Shown: positions 45,322-55,433, numbered from the stretch's first letter. The stretch is 64,000 nucleotides of DNA from Vibrio gangliei (GCF_026001925.1 NZ_AP021869.1:186001-250000), one strand, 5' to 3'. Numbers and translations: made by a program. The notes: generated by a model from the sequence alone, not told the origin.

Positions 45322-46353
45322 TTACAAGGTTTTATATGCATCAAGTACACGCTGGGGTGCGAGATCTTTTAGGCATTTTAAATGTCCTAGTGGGCATTCG
45401 CGCTTAAAACATGGACGGCATTTAATATCAGTATGCACAATAGCTAATTTTTTAGCTAGTGGTGGTGTATATTGAGGAGATGTCGAGCCATAAACACCGA
45501 TAACTTTGCAGCCAACTGCGGCAGCAACATGCATTAAGCCTGAATCATTACTGATGACAGTTTCACATGCACCTAATAAATCAACAGCTTCGATTAAGCT
45601 CGTTTTGCCTGCAAGATCATAGATGTATTGTTGATTTTCGATGCTAACAGCCTGCTTTATAGCTTCTGTTGTTGGCTGATCTTTAGGGGAGCCAAACAAC
45701 CAGATTTGCTTTCCATCTTGGATCATTTGTTCTGCGACAGCGGCGTAGTGTTCAATCGGCCATTGTTTTGCCGGCCCAAACTCAGCCCCCGGACATAAAC
45801 CAATTACGATTCTGTCTTGGTTGAGTTGAAACCTTTCAATGGTATTTTTTTTGCATAATGAATCAATATGCAGCTTAGGTTTAGGCAAGTTTTCTAACCC
45901 AGGTAGAGATGATGAATCAATCATTTCTGCTTTAGGGTGAGCAAGCGCAACATAGCGTTCAACCATGTATTGAAAGGATTTTTTATTAGGGCGAAGGTCA
46001 TTTAACAAGCCATAGCGCATCTCACCTTTCCAACCAGTGCGTACGGGAATGCCTGCAAACCATGGGATAAGCGCAGATTTTGCTGAGTTAGGTAAAACGA
46101 AAGCATGAGTATAATCTTGATGTTTTAACTCTTTGCCTAAGGCTCGACGACCTAGTAAATTAAACTCCCCATGACCAAGTGGCATTTCAATGGCTTGGTT
46201 GACTTCAGGCATACGCTCTAAGATAGGTTTACACCACGCAGGCGCAAGCACATCGATCAACGCTTCAGGGTGCTGTTGCTTTAATGTGATGTATAACGAC
46301 TGCGACATCACCATATCGCCAACCCATGATGGGCCGATGATTAGAATTCTCAT
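45322..46353 (-). CDS. waaF: ADP-heptose:LPS heptosyltransferase II WaaF
   Basis: Family 9 glycosyltransferase that adds the second heptose to the LPS inner core; 343 residues. Typical features are ILIIGPSWVGDMVMSQSLY at the N-terminus, FVLPNSAKSALIPWFAGIPV, and the donor-site ISNDSGLMHVAAAVGCKVIG. The C-terminal KCRPCFKRECPLGHLKCL cluster of cysteines is a normal WaaF feature. It lies between waaA and another GT9 gene in one minus-strand unit. Confidence 0.94.
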   Translation of the reverse strand: MRILIIGPSWVGDMVMSQSLYITLKQQHPEALIDVLAPAWCKPILERMPEVNQAIEMPLGHGEFNLLGRRALGKELKHQDYTHAFVLPNSAKSALIPWFAGIPVRTGWKGEMRYGLLNDLRPNKKSFQYMVERYVALAHPKAEMIDSSSLPGLENLPKPKLHIDSLCKKNTIERFQLNQDRIVIGLCPGAEFGPAKQWPIEHYAAVAEQMIQDGKQIWLFGSPKDQPTTEAIKQAVSIENQQYIYDLAGKTSLIEAVDLLGACETVISNDSGLMHVAAAVGCKVIGVYGSTSPQYTPPLAKKLAIVHTDIKCRPCFKRECPLGHLKCLKDLAPQRVLDAYKTL

Positions 46354-46365
46354 AATGTAATCCAG

Positions 46366-47454
46366 TTATTCTTGTAAAAGTTTTAGGCGTTTTTCTTTTA
46401 GATCTTGCCATTTAAAATCGTAAACATAGACACGATCGATACTATCTTTTGCCTTAGGGTTTAATATCACTTCATATTGGGATGATAAAGGGTGCCACTC
46501 TTTTAAATTCTTAGGGTCGTCAGCATAAATTGCTAATGTCGGTGTATTCAAGGCACTCGCCATATGTACAACAGATGTATCAGGGGTAAAGCATAGCTCA
46601 ACCTCAGAGAGTAACTTTAATGTTAATTCAAGTGAGGGAGTCTCAGAGATGAGTGAAAGTCTATCGTGATTGATTTGCTTAACGATGTCTTGTAATAAAG
46701 CAACCTTATCAGGTACTGGCATAAGATAAAGGTGATCGTCTGGAAATTCTTTCAACCAACGAGTGAGTAATTTAATAGCTTCGGATTCTGAGAATTGACG
46801 GTATTTACTTGAACCAAAAAGATTAACCGCAATGTTGTGATAGTTTGACAGAGTCGGTAAGGCTACTTGTTCTTTAAATGGAATGACTGGAATTGTTATA
46901 TCCGTCAATTGAGCATCTAGACAAAACAACTGAGCGGCCATTAAATAGCGGTTTTTAAAATGAACTGCATTCGAGTCAATATTAATATTAAAAATTGGAT
47001 GCTTTGATTTGTTATATCCAATATTAATGGGCGCACCGAGTCGATGTAAAGCGATTAACTCTTTAAAGTCAAAACTACTGCCCAATTCGACAACAGCATC
47101 AAACTTTCCTTGGTATTGATGGAAATTGAGCGCGGTTTTTTGGCTTCTTTTATCACATAAAAGGATGTCACAATGAGTCGCTTTTTCTACCCAATCAGCA
47201 CACAATTTAGGTGAAATAAGGGTTATTTTTATATCTGGTCGGTATTGCTGTAAAGCTTGAATAAAAACACCACACATAATGGCATCACCGAGTTTGTTAT
47301 CCCAGCGCAATATTGCAATAGAGCGAACATTTTTAATGTTAGGTGGATTTCCAGCAAGGGGATCTTTATCGTACTTTTTCGAAATACGGTGCAGTTTCCA
47401 ATCTTTAATTTTGTTTCTAATGGCGCGATTTCGGGCTTTAAGAGTCTTTATCAT
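46366..47454 (-). CDS. GT9-family glycosyltransferase, heptosyltransferase-like
   Basis: Family 9 glycosyltransferase, 362 residues, the third of this family in the cluster. The N-terminal part has the conserved ILRWDNKLGDAIMCGVFIQA and the donor-site region CFTPDTSVVHMASALNTPTL. It is more divergent than WaaF, and could be a heptosyltransferase III/WaaQ-type enzyme or add another sugar. A basic N-terminal extension of about 45 residues precedes the domain. It lies 12 bases upstream of waaF. Confidence 0.84.
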   Translation of the reverse strand: MIKTLKARNRAIRNKIKDWKLHRISKKYDKDPLAGNPPNIKNVRSIAILRWDNKLGDAIMCGVFIQALQQYRPDIKITLISPKLCADWVEKATHCDILLCDKRSQKTALNFHQYQGKFDAVVELGSSFDFKELIALHRLGAPINIGYNKSKHPIFNINIDSNAVHFKNRYLMAAQLFCLDAQLTDITIPVIPFKEQVALPTLSNYHNIAVNLFGSSKYRQFSESEAIKLLTRWLKEFPDDHLYLMPVPDKVALLQDIVKQINHDRLSLISETPSLELTLKLLSEVELCFTPDTSVVHMASALNTPTLAIYADDPKNLKEWHPLSSQYEVILNPKAKDSIDRVYVYDFKWQDLKEKRLKLLQE

Positions 47455-47473
47455 AATAGAAGAAAGCCATTGT

Positions 47474-48565
47474 TTATTGTTGAAGTAAGATTTGAAAAAA
47501 TTCGATATGCTGCTGGGCAGTACCTTGAAGAGAAAAATTATTAATTACACGCTGTTGTGCTAATAATCCCATTTCTTTGCGAGTCTCGTTTGAATTGCAG
47601 AGCTGACGCATTCTATCAGCGATAGCCGTACTGTCATTAACTGGAACAACATAACCAGATTCACCATCAATGAGTAATTCTTTGCTGCCACCAGTAGTAG
47701 TAACAATGGAAGGAACGGCCATAGCCATTGCTTCAATAATAGTCTTCGGTAATCCCTCTCCACTGACAGAAGGTTGAATTTGCATATCGCTAGTGGCGAG
47801 AATTTCAGGAACGTCTTTTCGATAACCGAGGAAGTGAATTCGTTCTTTCATCCCACTTGCTTTAGCGAGTGCAAGGTTAGCTTCAGTATCCATATCACGA
47901 CCAATTAAAAGAATATGTAATTGCACTATATCGCTTATCTTGGAGGCGCTTTCCAATAATACGTGAACGCCTTTACTTGGGCGAGCATTGGCTATACAAG
48001 TTGCAATAATAGCATCATCTGGGAGGTTAAGTTCTGAACGAAATATAGCTTGAGCCTGATACCAAGAGAGGTCGTGCCCTTTATAGATTGTAACTACATT
48101 ATCGGAATCCATCCAAACTCGTTTTTTCACATCATCAGTTACCGCTTGAGCGACGCAGCTAATACCATTGACACGTGGGTGTAAGTGGGTCAGATAAGCA
48201 CTAGGATCATGACGATACAATCCCCCGACTGTTCCTCGATAGGTGACCATTTTGGTTTTCTTAAAACCGATACAGGCAAAAGCCGCATTAGGAATGGTTT
48301 TTGAGTTCATCGCATACACAATATCGTAATGCGTAGAAGACAACTCTTTACGTAGAGTTTTTATAGTCTTATAACAGATCTTTTTTGTTGGGTAACAATC
48401 AATGACTTTAAGGCCGCATTCTTTGAATCGGGTAACATATTCAGAGTTACCTTGCGTTACGATAGTGACTTGGTGACCAAGTTTTACCATTTCAATGAAC
48501 ATTTCTGCTTCGGGGCGAACACTATTCCAAGCATCGTTGTAAGAGCTAAAAATAAGAATATTCAT
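47474..48565 (-). CDS. GT4-family glycosyltransferase
   Basis: Family 4 glycosyltransferase of 363 residues. The donor-side motif is QPSVSGEGLPKTIIEAMAMA, and the family stretch CIANARPSKGVHVLLESA is present. The N-terminus lacks a signal or membrane span, so it is cytoplasmic or peripheral. It overlaps the upstream glycosyltransferase gene by four bases (ATGA). Substrate unknown; a core or O-antigen-proximal sugar is likely from context. Confidence 0.85.
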   Translation of the reverse strand: MNILIFSSYNDAWNSVRPEAEMFIEMVKLGHQVTIVTQGNSEYVTRFKECGLKVIDCYPTKKICYKTIKTLRKELSSTHYDIVYAMNSKTIPNAAFACIGFKKTKMVTYRGTVGGLYRHDPSAYLTHLHPRVNGISCVAQAVTDDVKKRVWMDSDNVVTIYKGHDLSWYQAQAIFRSELNLPDDAIIATCIANARPSKGVHVLLESASKISDIVQLHILLIGRDMDTEANLALAKASGMKERIHFLGYRKDVPEILATSDMQIQPSVSGEGLPKTIIEAMAMAVPSIVTTTGGSKELLIDGESGYVVPVNDSTAIADRMRQLCNSNETRKEMGLLAQQRVINNFSLQGTAQQHIEFFQILLQQ

Positions 48566-49611
48566 GGCTTTTCTCTTTTACTTATATCGTTAATTATAGA
48601 CATGACACGCTCAGCATAGTTTTGACTATTATAGCTAATGGCTAATAATGAAGCTTTTACCAATTGAGTATATTCTTCTTTGTTGTTTATTAATGTAGAA
48701 ATCTTTTGAATGAAAAAATCTTCATCATATTGATTAGCTATCCAGTTATCATATTCTTTCGGTAGTATTTCAGATGCGCCAACATTTCTTGTTGTTAATA
48801 TGGGAATTCCTAATGCCATAGCTTCAGGAATCACCATTCCAAACTCTTCAAATAACGCAGGATATAAAAAAATATCAATAGAGCTTAGCCAAAATTCAGG
48901 TTTGTTATTTCTTTTTTTATAAACTAGTTTTGAGCTCTTTAATAATGGATGGTTAATGTATTTTTTTGGTAAGCTTTTTGCACCCATTATAAAGAAACTT
49001 AAGTTTTCATGGGTGTTGTTTAAGCGTTCACAGATTTCTATAAATCGGTCAAGACCTCTTTTTTTAAAGTCTCCAGATGTGATGAATCCAATTACTTTAT
49101 TTTCATCAGGGAAGGATAAAAGTTTTCTTGCTTTTTCTCTATTTAATATTTTTGTCTTTTCGTTGAATTTTTTATCGTTATAACCTGGGTATACTATTGA
49201 TATTTTATTAGGGTTGAAGTTGTTTTTAATAAGTATATTTGATGCTATTTTTGAGTTTGAAATAATGTGACATTGACTTTTATTTAATTGATTGAAGTAT
49301 GCATTGCATAACATCTCATCTGAAATATTATGAATAAAAGTCATGTCTGAGTTCAATAGGCTAGCATCATGATCTATAATGAAGTGATTTTTATTTGTTA
49401 TTAGATTAGAATTAATAACTTTAGCTTTTTTAGGCATGGATTTTAATTTAAATAAAGCTTTTAACCGGCCTGAACTACAAAAAACCTCCCACTGAAGGCT
49501 ATTTTTTCTGAAGTGTTCGGCCTGCATGCGGATTAGCTGGCCAGTTCCACTTTTAAATGAAATATTTTTTCTATACATTAAATATTTTAATGTATTGTTC
49601 ATATGTGGCAT
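48562..49611 (-). CDS. GT4-family glycosyltransferase, AT-rich
   Basis: Family 4 glycosyltransferase of 349 residues, with the donor-site motif YPALFEEFGMVIPEAMALGI and FITSGDFKKRGLDRFIEICE upstream. Base composition is visibly more AT-rich, and Lys/Asn/Ile are more frequent, than in waaF or waaA. That suggests separate acquisition. Start at 49611 or nine bases downstream; neither has a strong ribosome site. Linked to the gene below it by an ATGA overlap. Confidence 0.83.
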   Translation of the reverse strand: MPHMNNTLKYLMYRKNISFKSGTGQLIRMQAEHFRKNSLQWEVFCSSGRLKALFKLKSMPKKAKVINSNLITNKNHFIIDHDASLLNSDMTFIHNISDEMLCNAYFNQLNKSQCHIISNSKIASNILIKNNFNPNKISIVYPGYNDKKFNEKTKILNREKARKLLSFPDENKVIGFITSGDFKKRGLDRFIEICERLNNTHENLSFFIMGAKSLPKKYINHPLLKSSKLVYKKRNNKPEFWLSSIDIFLYPALFEEFGMVIPEAMALGIPILTTRNVGASEILPKEYDNWIANQYDEDFFIQKISTLINNKEEYTQLVKASLLAISYNSQNYAERVMSIINDISKREKP

Positions 49612-49638
49612 CTTGATATTTAATCCTAAATTTTATTC

Positions 49639-50604
49639 TTAATAGTTGTTTTTATAAGGGTTTATCCCATTGTTAGGACGTGTTTTAAGTAGTCTCAGTA
49701 TCCACATATATTGTTCGGGAGTTTGGGTTACATAGTTTTCGATACACTCGTTCATTATTCTAGCATCTTTGTGTTCATTTTCTGTTGGAAAGGGGAGTGC
49801 TGGGTATACGTCTAATTCAAATTGACCTGTTTTACTATTGAACATGGCAAATAAAGGAACAATTTTTGCTTTACTGAGTTTAGACAGTCGTCCCAATCCT
49901 GAAATAGTCGCCTTTTGGGTGGCAAAAAAATCAACAAAAACACTGTGTTCTTTGCCTAAATCTTCATCAGGCAGATAGTAGCCTAAGTAGTTATCTTTTC
50001 TTATCGACTTTATAAAAGGTTTAATCCCTACACTTCTATCATAAACTCGGCCACCATACTGTACCCGCTGTTTGTGCATCAACCAATCCGCAAGAAGGTT
50101 TTTTTGGCTTTTTGCCATTGCAGATACAGGAAACCCTCTAGAAGCAAATAAAACTGCAGGAATATCAATAGCCCAAGTGTGGGGAACTAGTAGTATCACA
50201 TTTTCGCCTTCATCAAGTACTTTTTGAATGTTCTTAAACCCGCGAATCTCAGTATGGCGCTCTAGCCAATTTTTATTTCTAAGACTTAAAGAGGCAAAGT
50301 TCATCATGAACATCGCTGCAGTTATATACATTTGATAAAGAATAGCTTCTTGTTCTTTTGAGCTTTTTTCGGGGAAGCACATTGCTAAATTAACACGGGC
50401 TCGTTTAGTTGCTCCCGATTTTGACTTGATGATGATGGACGTTAAGAGCTTAGCAATGTAAGACTGAAGTCTCTTAGGTAAAAAGCTAGTTAAGCAAATT
50501 ACAAAAATGCCTAGCCAAGTAGCCCAGTAACTAGGTGCCAAAAAGTTAAGTTTAAAGTGAGGGTTATAGGCAAGTTCATCAAAATCGTTTCGTTGTTGAG
50601 TCAT
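49639..50604 (-). CDS. lpxM: Lipid A acyltransferase LpxM (MsbB)
   Basis: Late acyltransferase that adds the last secondary acyl chain to lipid A; 321 residues from the ATG at 50604 (a GTG five codons upstream is possible). The pattern is LpxM rather than LpxL: VPHTWAIDIPAVLFASRGFP with the HxxxxD active site, GIKPFIKSIRKDNYLGYYLP, FVDFFATQKATISGLGRLSK, and the end EQYMWILRLLKTRPN. One N-terminal membrane helix (YWATWLGIFVICLTSFLP) is seen. It is inside the core cluster, away from lpxL at 31148. Confidence 0.93.
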   Translation of the reverse strand: MTQQRNDFDELAYNPHFKLNFLAPSYWATWLGIFVICLTSFLPKRLQSYIAKLLTSIIIKSKSGATKRARVNLAMCFPEKSSKEQEAILYQMYITAAMFMMNFASLSLRNKNWLERHTEIRGFKNIQKVLDEGENVILLVPHTWAIDIPAVLFASRGFPVSAMAKSQKNLLADWLMHKQRVQYGGRVYDRSVGIKPFIKSIRKDNYLGYYLPDEDLGKEHSVFVDFFATQKATISGLGRLSKLSKAKIVPLFAMFNSKTGQFELDVYPALPFPTENEHKDARIMNECIENYVTQTPEQYMWILRLLKTRPNNGINPYKNNY

Positions 50605-50808
50605 GTATTCAATTACCACCAGTTCACTTTGTCTAGAGTTAAGACTAAACTCGAATGGTCTTAAATCTTGGAAAATTTTTTAAGAACAAATTGTAAGTCA
50701 CCGCTGGATGTAAGACAATCACAAAGTCTGCTATAAAACAAAGCCAAGCAGATAATGGGCGATTACAACACAGTATAACTAAGTCTGTTGCACTAATAGA
50801 GTTGATTC

Positions 50809-51891
50809 ATGAAAATAAAATTTCTGATACGTGATTTGAAGGTTGAAGGCGTTCAGGTTGTGACTTTAAGAATGGCGAAGTTATTGGTAGAGCATGGGCA
50901 TGATGTGGAAATCGTAACCTTATTTGATGATACCCAATTACCTATTGATGGTGCGGTTCCTGTTTACTCGTTGTCGATAAAAAAGTCTTATAACTTAAAA
51001 AAACAAAATAAACTTATTAAGCAAAAGTTTTTGAATTGGTATCAATCATCATCTTTTGACTTTTTGGTAGCTTCACATAGTGAAACAATTAAGCTTATCT
51101 CTAAAATTAGTGATCCTCGATTAATTGCTTATATTCATAACTCGGATGAATGCTCATACCTATCTAGAAATGTTTTTAAACGATATAAGTATCGATTTAA
51201 ATTAAAGCGTAAGCTTAAAGGTAAGCATGTTTTTTGTGTATCAGACAGTATTCATCATTTTATTAAAACATGTTGTGGTGAGCAGAATCTTCGTTCTATA
51301 CACACTATTCATAACCCTTTTGATTTTGATTTTATTCAGAAAAAATCTAAAGATCCAATATTAGAACCTTGCCCTGAAAATTATATTATTTTTGTAGGGA
51401 GAATCGAAAAACAAAAACGTTTAGATCGCTTATTGAACGCATTTGCTTTACTGAGTGGCTCACAAGTTCAGTTAATGATTTTAGGTGAAGGCGATTTAAA
51501 ATCTGATATTCAGCAGCAAGTGAATGAACTAGGTTTACAACAACAAGTTTTCTTTCATGATTTTGTTGAAAACCCCTACCCCTGGATCCGTAAAGCCCGT
51601 CTGTTAGCCTTGACCTCTGACTTTGAAGGGTTACCCACTGTTTTAATTGAAGCTTTGTCTATAGGAACCCCTGTGGTTAGTGTCGATTGTCCTTCAGGAC
51701 CGAGTGAAATTCTAACCGATGAATTATCTAAATACTTAGTCGATTCTTATGACGAACAAATGATTGCTAATAAAATTCAACAAGTGTTAGAAGCTCCCAA
51801 AGAGGCGATTTCAGAATTGGGTTACTTACCTTTTTCTAATGAGAGAGTTTATCAGCGATTGCTATCAACCCTTCATTCATTATCTCGTTGA
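50809..51891 (+). CDS. GT4-family glycosyltransferase
   Basis: Family 4 glycosyltransferase of 360 residues: FLIRDLKVEGVQVVTLRMAK at the N-terminus, IIFVGRIEKQKRLDRLLNAF in the middle, and the donor motif TSDFEGLPTVLIEALSIGTP near the C-terminus. It stands alone on the plus strand between lpxM and waaL, and its 3' end overlaps the convergent waaL end by 19 bases. It is AT-rich. Its role in core or O-antigen assembly is inferred from position. Confidence 0.85.
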   Translation: MKIKFLIRDLKVEGVQVVTLRMAKLLVEHGHDVEIVTLFDDTQLPIDGAVPVYSLSIKKSYNLKKQNKLIKQKFLNWYQSSSFDFLVASHSETIKLISKISDPRLIAYIHNSDECSYLSRNVFKRYKYRFKLKRKLKGKHVFCVSDSIHHFIKTCCGEQNLRSIHTIHNPFDFDFIQKKSKDPILEPCPENYIIFVGRIEKQKRLDRLLNAFALLSGSQVQLMILGEGDLKSDIQQQVNELGLQQQVFFHDFVENPYPWIRKARLLALTSDFEGLPTVLIEALSIGTPVVSVDCPSGPSEILTDELSKYLVDSYDEQMIANKIQQVLEAPKEAISELGYLPFSNERVYQRLLSTLHSLSR

Positions 51892-53102
51892 GTGAAAAAT
51901 TGCTCCATGCAACTAGAGAATAAAAATAGAGGCATGAAAAAGTAAACAACGCTTAAATGGGCAAATGGCACATCGGTTAAACCACAAATAAAAATAGCAA
52001 TAGTATAAATACTGCCAAGTGAATATATGGTGAGCTTGCTCTGTTTCAGTAAGAAAACAGCGAATATTCCTAAAAACAAAACTAGCCCGATTAAACCATT
52101 TTTTACTGCTATATCGATAAATTGGTTATGGTAGTGCATAGGGTTAAAGTACATGATATTTTTAGATATAATTCCTTGCTCAACATGCTTTTTAAATTCA
52201 GGACGAAAGTTCTTGCTGCCAATGCCTATCAATGGGTTTTCAATTAAAGTATGAGCACCACTATTCCAGATTTGGAATCTCATACCAATTGAAGTATTTA
52301 AGTTGCCATTTTTGATTTGATGTATTTCATTCTGTGTTTGTTTATAACGAGTTATAAACGTATCTTTTAGTAATGTTCCAATAAGAACGGTTGACACAGT
52401 AAAAAATAATATAGAGATAGTAATGAAAGTTTTCGATCTCGATATTAATAACTTTACTATAATTAACGCCGCAATGATAGTTAGCGCTAGAGCAACTCCT
52501 CGAGTGTCGGTGAGCAGCATACCCGTAATAGAAACAATGGAGGCCATTAAGCATAATATTTTCAAATAAACAGGTTGAACTTTGATTGCAAAATAAATTT
52601 GAGTAATTGCCGCTATCATACAATAGGTTGCAAATGGAATTGGGTTCATTAATTTTGCATCAACTACGAGTCTGTTAACATTAACTAGGTATGCATTTTG
52701 ATAAATGAGATAGGCTAAACCAATGGCATTGATGAGTAAGGCTGCGATTACCCATCGGTTATTGAATAAGCGCAAAGGGAATAAATAATAATACAAAGTG
52801 AGCAAGCCTAGGGTTCGAATAAGCCCTTCATCAGCGCCGTGATATGCTTGTAGTAGCACCAAATAAACTACGAAAGTGAGCATTGCAGTTGAGGTATACA
52901 ACTGTTGGCGAGTTTTATGTACCCAAGACCATGCTTCTTTTTTATAACAAATGAGAAGAGAGACGATGGCTATCACCATTAATTTGGTCATAATAGAACG
53001 GCCACCCTCGACTAAGCAAAGGCCGGTTCCTAACCATATAAAAGGTAAATAAATCAGTATGTTCAGTAATTTTGATGTGTAATTTTTAAGGCAAGAAGAC
53101 AT
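51873..53102 (-). CDS. waaL: O-antigen ligase family protein WaaL
   Basis: Polytopic inner-membrane protein of 409 residues with about ten to twelve hydrophobic spans and one large loop around 255-330. It has the O-antigen ligase/polymerase (Wzy_C) pattern: LTDTRGVALALTIIAALIIV, and the loop segments SIGMRFQIWNSGAHTLIENP and GIGSKNFRPEFK, then HYHNQFIDIAVKNGLIGLVL with the conserved His. In this position beside hldD, as in V. cholerae, it is most likely the ligase that joins O-antigen to core rather than a Wzy polymerase. Confidence 0.87.
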   Translation of the reverse strand: MSSCLKNYTSKLLNILIYLPFIWLGTGLCLVEGGRSIMTKLMVIAIVSLLICYKKEAWSWVHKTRQQLYTSTAMLTFVVYLVLLQAYHGADEGLIRTLGLLTLYYYLFPLRLFNNRWVIAALLINAIGLAYLIYQNAYLVNVNRLVVDAKLMNPIPFATYCMIAAITQIYFAIKVQPVYLKILCLMASIVSITGMLLTDTRGVALALTIIAALIIVKLLISRSKTFITISILFFTVSTVLIGTLLKDTFITRYKQTQNEIHQIKNGNLNTSIGMRFQIWNSGAHTLIENPLIGIGSKNFRPEFKKHVEQGIISKNIMYFNPMHYHNQFIDIAVKNGLIGLVLFLGIFAVFLLKQSKLTIYSLGSIYTIAIFICGLTDVPFAHLSVVYFFMPLFLFSSCMEQFFTQRDNE

Positions 53103-53169
53103 ACAGCTCTACAGAAATTAACGAGTAATAATTATGTATTACTCGTGGTTAATATTTTTATTCGTCTAG

Positions 53170-54114
53170 TTACTTATTAATCTCAGCCAAATACTCAGCT
53201 ACACCTTCAGCAACCGTTTTAAACTCAACGTCACAACCAGCTGCGCGTAAGTTATCTAGGTTGGCTTGGGTGTATTCTTGATAAGCGCCTTTTAAATGGT
53301 CAGGGAAAGGAATCGATTCAATACTGCCTTTACCGTGATGTTTTACCACTGCTTCTGCCACTGCACGGAACGTTTCAGCTTTACCTGTACCACAGTTGAA
53401 GATGCCAGACACACCATGCTCCATAAACCAAAGGTTCACTTTACATACATCACCCACGTAGATGAAATCGCGTTTAAATTCATCGCTACCTTCAAATAAT
53501 TTAGCGTTTTCACCAGAAAGCAGTTGATTGTTTAGGTGGAATGCGACTGAAGCCATGCTGCCTTTGTGTTGCTCGCGAGGCCCATAAACATTGAAGTAAC
53601 GGAAGCCTGTGATTTGCGATAGCTTTTCACCATGCGCTTCAGCATCAGCCCATAAGCGACGTACGTAGTTATCAAACTGCTGTTTTGAATAACCGTAAAC
53701 GTTTAGAGCACCTTCGTATTCACGTTCTTCGATAAACTCTTTGTCTTGTGCGCCGTAAGTTGCCGCTGAAGAGGCATAAAGGAACGGAATTTGACGATCA
53801 ACACAGTAGTGTAGGAGTTCTTTTGAATACTCATAGTTGTTGAGCATCATGTATTTGCCATCCCACTCGGTTGTTGCTGAACAGGCTCCCTCATGGAATA
53901 TCGCTTCAATAGGGCCGAAATCGTCACCGGCCATAATTTGCGTTAGGAAGTCATCACGGTCCATGTAGTCTGTGATGTCTAGGTCGACTAAATTAACGAA
54001 CTTTTTACCGTTTTTTAGGTTGTCGACTACTAATATGTCGTTATAACCAGCTTGATTTAATGCTTTAATAATGTTGCTGCCAATCATGCCAGCACCGCCA
54101 GTAACGATAATCAT
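53170..54114 (-). CDS. hldD: ADP-L-glycero-D-manno-heptose 6-epimerase HldD (GmhD/RfaD)
   Basis: NADP-dependent epimerase that makes the ADP-L,D-heptose used by the heptosyltransferases upstream; 314 residues from ATG 54114. AGGA seven bases upstream supports this over the GTG two codons earlier. Features: [20 protein letters not shown], active-site YASSAATYG and [15 protein letters not shown], and [20 protein letters not shown]. In Vibrio this gene is the conserved left border of the O-antigen/capsule locus (established knowledge). Confidence 0.96.
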   Translation of the reverse strand: MIIVTGGAGMIGSNIIKALNQAGYNDILVVDNLKNGKKFVNLVDLDITDYMDRDDFLTQIMAGDDFGPIEAIFHEGACSATTEWDGKYMMLNNYEYSKELLHYCVDRQIPFLYASSAATYGAQDKEFIEEREYEGALNVYGYSKQQFDNYVRRLWADAEAHGEKLSQITGFRYFNVYGPREQHKGSMASVAFHLNNQLLSGENAKLFEGSDEFKRDFIYVGDVCKVNLWFMEHGVSGIFNCGTGKAETFRAVAEAVVKHHGKGSIESIPFPDHLKGAYQEYTQANLDNLRAAGCDVEFKTVAEGVAEYLAEINK

Positions 54115-54233
54115 ATTCACTTCCTAGAGAGTTGAAACAAAGACCGGACGAGTATAGCAGAAGACTCGTTGAGAGAGAAAACCTTAAATGGTGCTGTTGG
54201 TTCCCTCTTTCATGGTTTTATTGTGCATGAAAA

Positions 54234-55424
54234 TTAATCATGCTCTGCCATCATATTCATTAAATCGAATAGCATATCATCATCAAATTGAGCAAATCTT
54301 GGATGACTCCGCTCTTTTAATTGTAGTTGCATTACTTTAACGGTTTTGATGTTTTTAATCATTGATTGGTATTGATTGATTTCTGTTTTTAAGTGCGCTT
54401 CATATTGGTTGAGGTTGTTTTCTTGCTCTCGTTTACTCTTACCGCCGAAACGTTGCCAAATATACCCTTCAAAAGAATGGCTTGATTTGATGTCTGCGTA
54501 CTCATAGTCAAGCTCTCTGATTTGTCGATGTAAATGCTCTTCTAGTTGCTTGGTGGCTTTTTTATCTAAGTTTATTGCTGTATCAGGCAGCCATTGTTGA
54601 GCCATTTGCAATAATCCAAAGATATCTTGATCTTTTTTCATTTGCGATAATTGCTGCATGAGTTCTTTTTTATGCTCTTTTTGACTTGCATCCGCCTCTT
54701 TATCTGGATGTAAAGTTTTGGCAAGTTGGCGGTATAGTTTGGTGATTTCTGATTGTTTAAATAGCTCAGGTGTCTGAAGTGAGTTCTCTTGTTCCCATTG
54801 TTGTTGGCTAGTCTTTGAACTTCCCCAATCAATATCCTCTTCAAAGCTATCATCTTCTAACGGCTCATTGTCTAAGCGAGCAAATATGTCCTGAAGATTT
54901 TTTTCCATATTAGTTGGATCTTTAATTAATTCTTGTAGTTCTTCATCTGAAGCATCTATGCTTTGTCCTGTCAGCTCTTCAAGCATGGCTCGCATCATCA
55001 AGAGCTGTTCAATATCAACGTCGGTATTGTCCTGTGGATGGAAGCCATTGGTATCTTCTTCAAACTTCACCATAGCTTGGTGAAATTGCTCTCGTAATGC
55101 GGATGTATCATTGGTTCGAAACGGATTTGCTTCCAAGGTTTGAAGCTCATCCGAAATCCAATCATACAAGGCATCTCGTTGATAACCTTTAATGCTTTTC
55201 TTATTAATAAAAGTTAATAAATGCAGAATAAAAGCTTCACTGGTATCACACATCAACTGCTCACTCGACAGCATGCGAAGTTTAAATTGTTCTGCGAATA
55301 GATTGATTTTTTGCTTTAATTTTTCATTGCGAGATTTTTTCTTTTCTATGGATTGCCATCGTTTATTGACCAGGCCTTTATTGTTTTGCTTTAATGATTG
55401 AGCGGTAATGCTGAGTTTGGTCAT
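54234..55424 (-). CDS. J-domain protein of unknown role
   Basis: Protein of 396 residues with a J domain in its second half: helix II-like TKLYRQLAKTLHPDKEADAS with the HPD tripeptide at residues 239-241. A long charged, coiled-coil-prone N-terminus (basic until 50, then acidic to about 200) and a C-terminal region of about 130 residues flank it. There is no G/F region or zinc finger, so it is not DnaJ itself but a J-domain co-chaperone expected to stimulate a DnaK-type ATPase. Similar proteins are annotated as DnaJ-like in many marine gamma-proteobacteria (recalled). It follows hldD in the slot where O-antigen genes normally begin, and lies nine bases downstream of hepT on the same strand. 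Confidence 0.82.
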   Translation of the reverse strand: MTKLSITAQSLKQNNKGLVNKRWQSIEKKKSRNEKLKQKINLFAEQFKLRMLSSEQLMCDTSEAFILHLLTFINKKSIKGYQRDALYDWISDELQTLEANPFRTNDTSALREQFHQAMVKFEEDTNGFHPQDNTDVDIEQLLMMRAMLEELTGQSIDASDEELQELIKDPTNMEKNLQDIFARLDNEPLEDDSFEEDIDWGSSKTSQQQWEQENSLQTPELFKQSEITKLYRQLAKTLHPDKEADASQKEHKKELMQQLSQMKKDQDIFGLLQMAQQWLPDTAINLDKKATKQLEEHLHRQIRELDYEYADIKSSHSFEGYIWQRFGGKSKREQENNLNQYEAHLKTEINQYQSMIKNIKTVKVMQLQLKERSHPRFAQFDDDMLFDLMNMMAEHD

Positions 55425-55433
55425 AGGAATTTT

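Noticed and set aside
54234-55424. The J-domain gene as the housekeeping dnaJ
   Set aside because: The J domain is in the second half of the protein and there are no Gly/Phe or CxxCxGxG zinc repeats, so it is not DnaJ.
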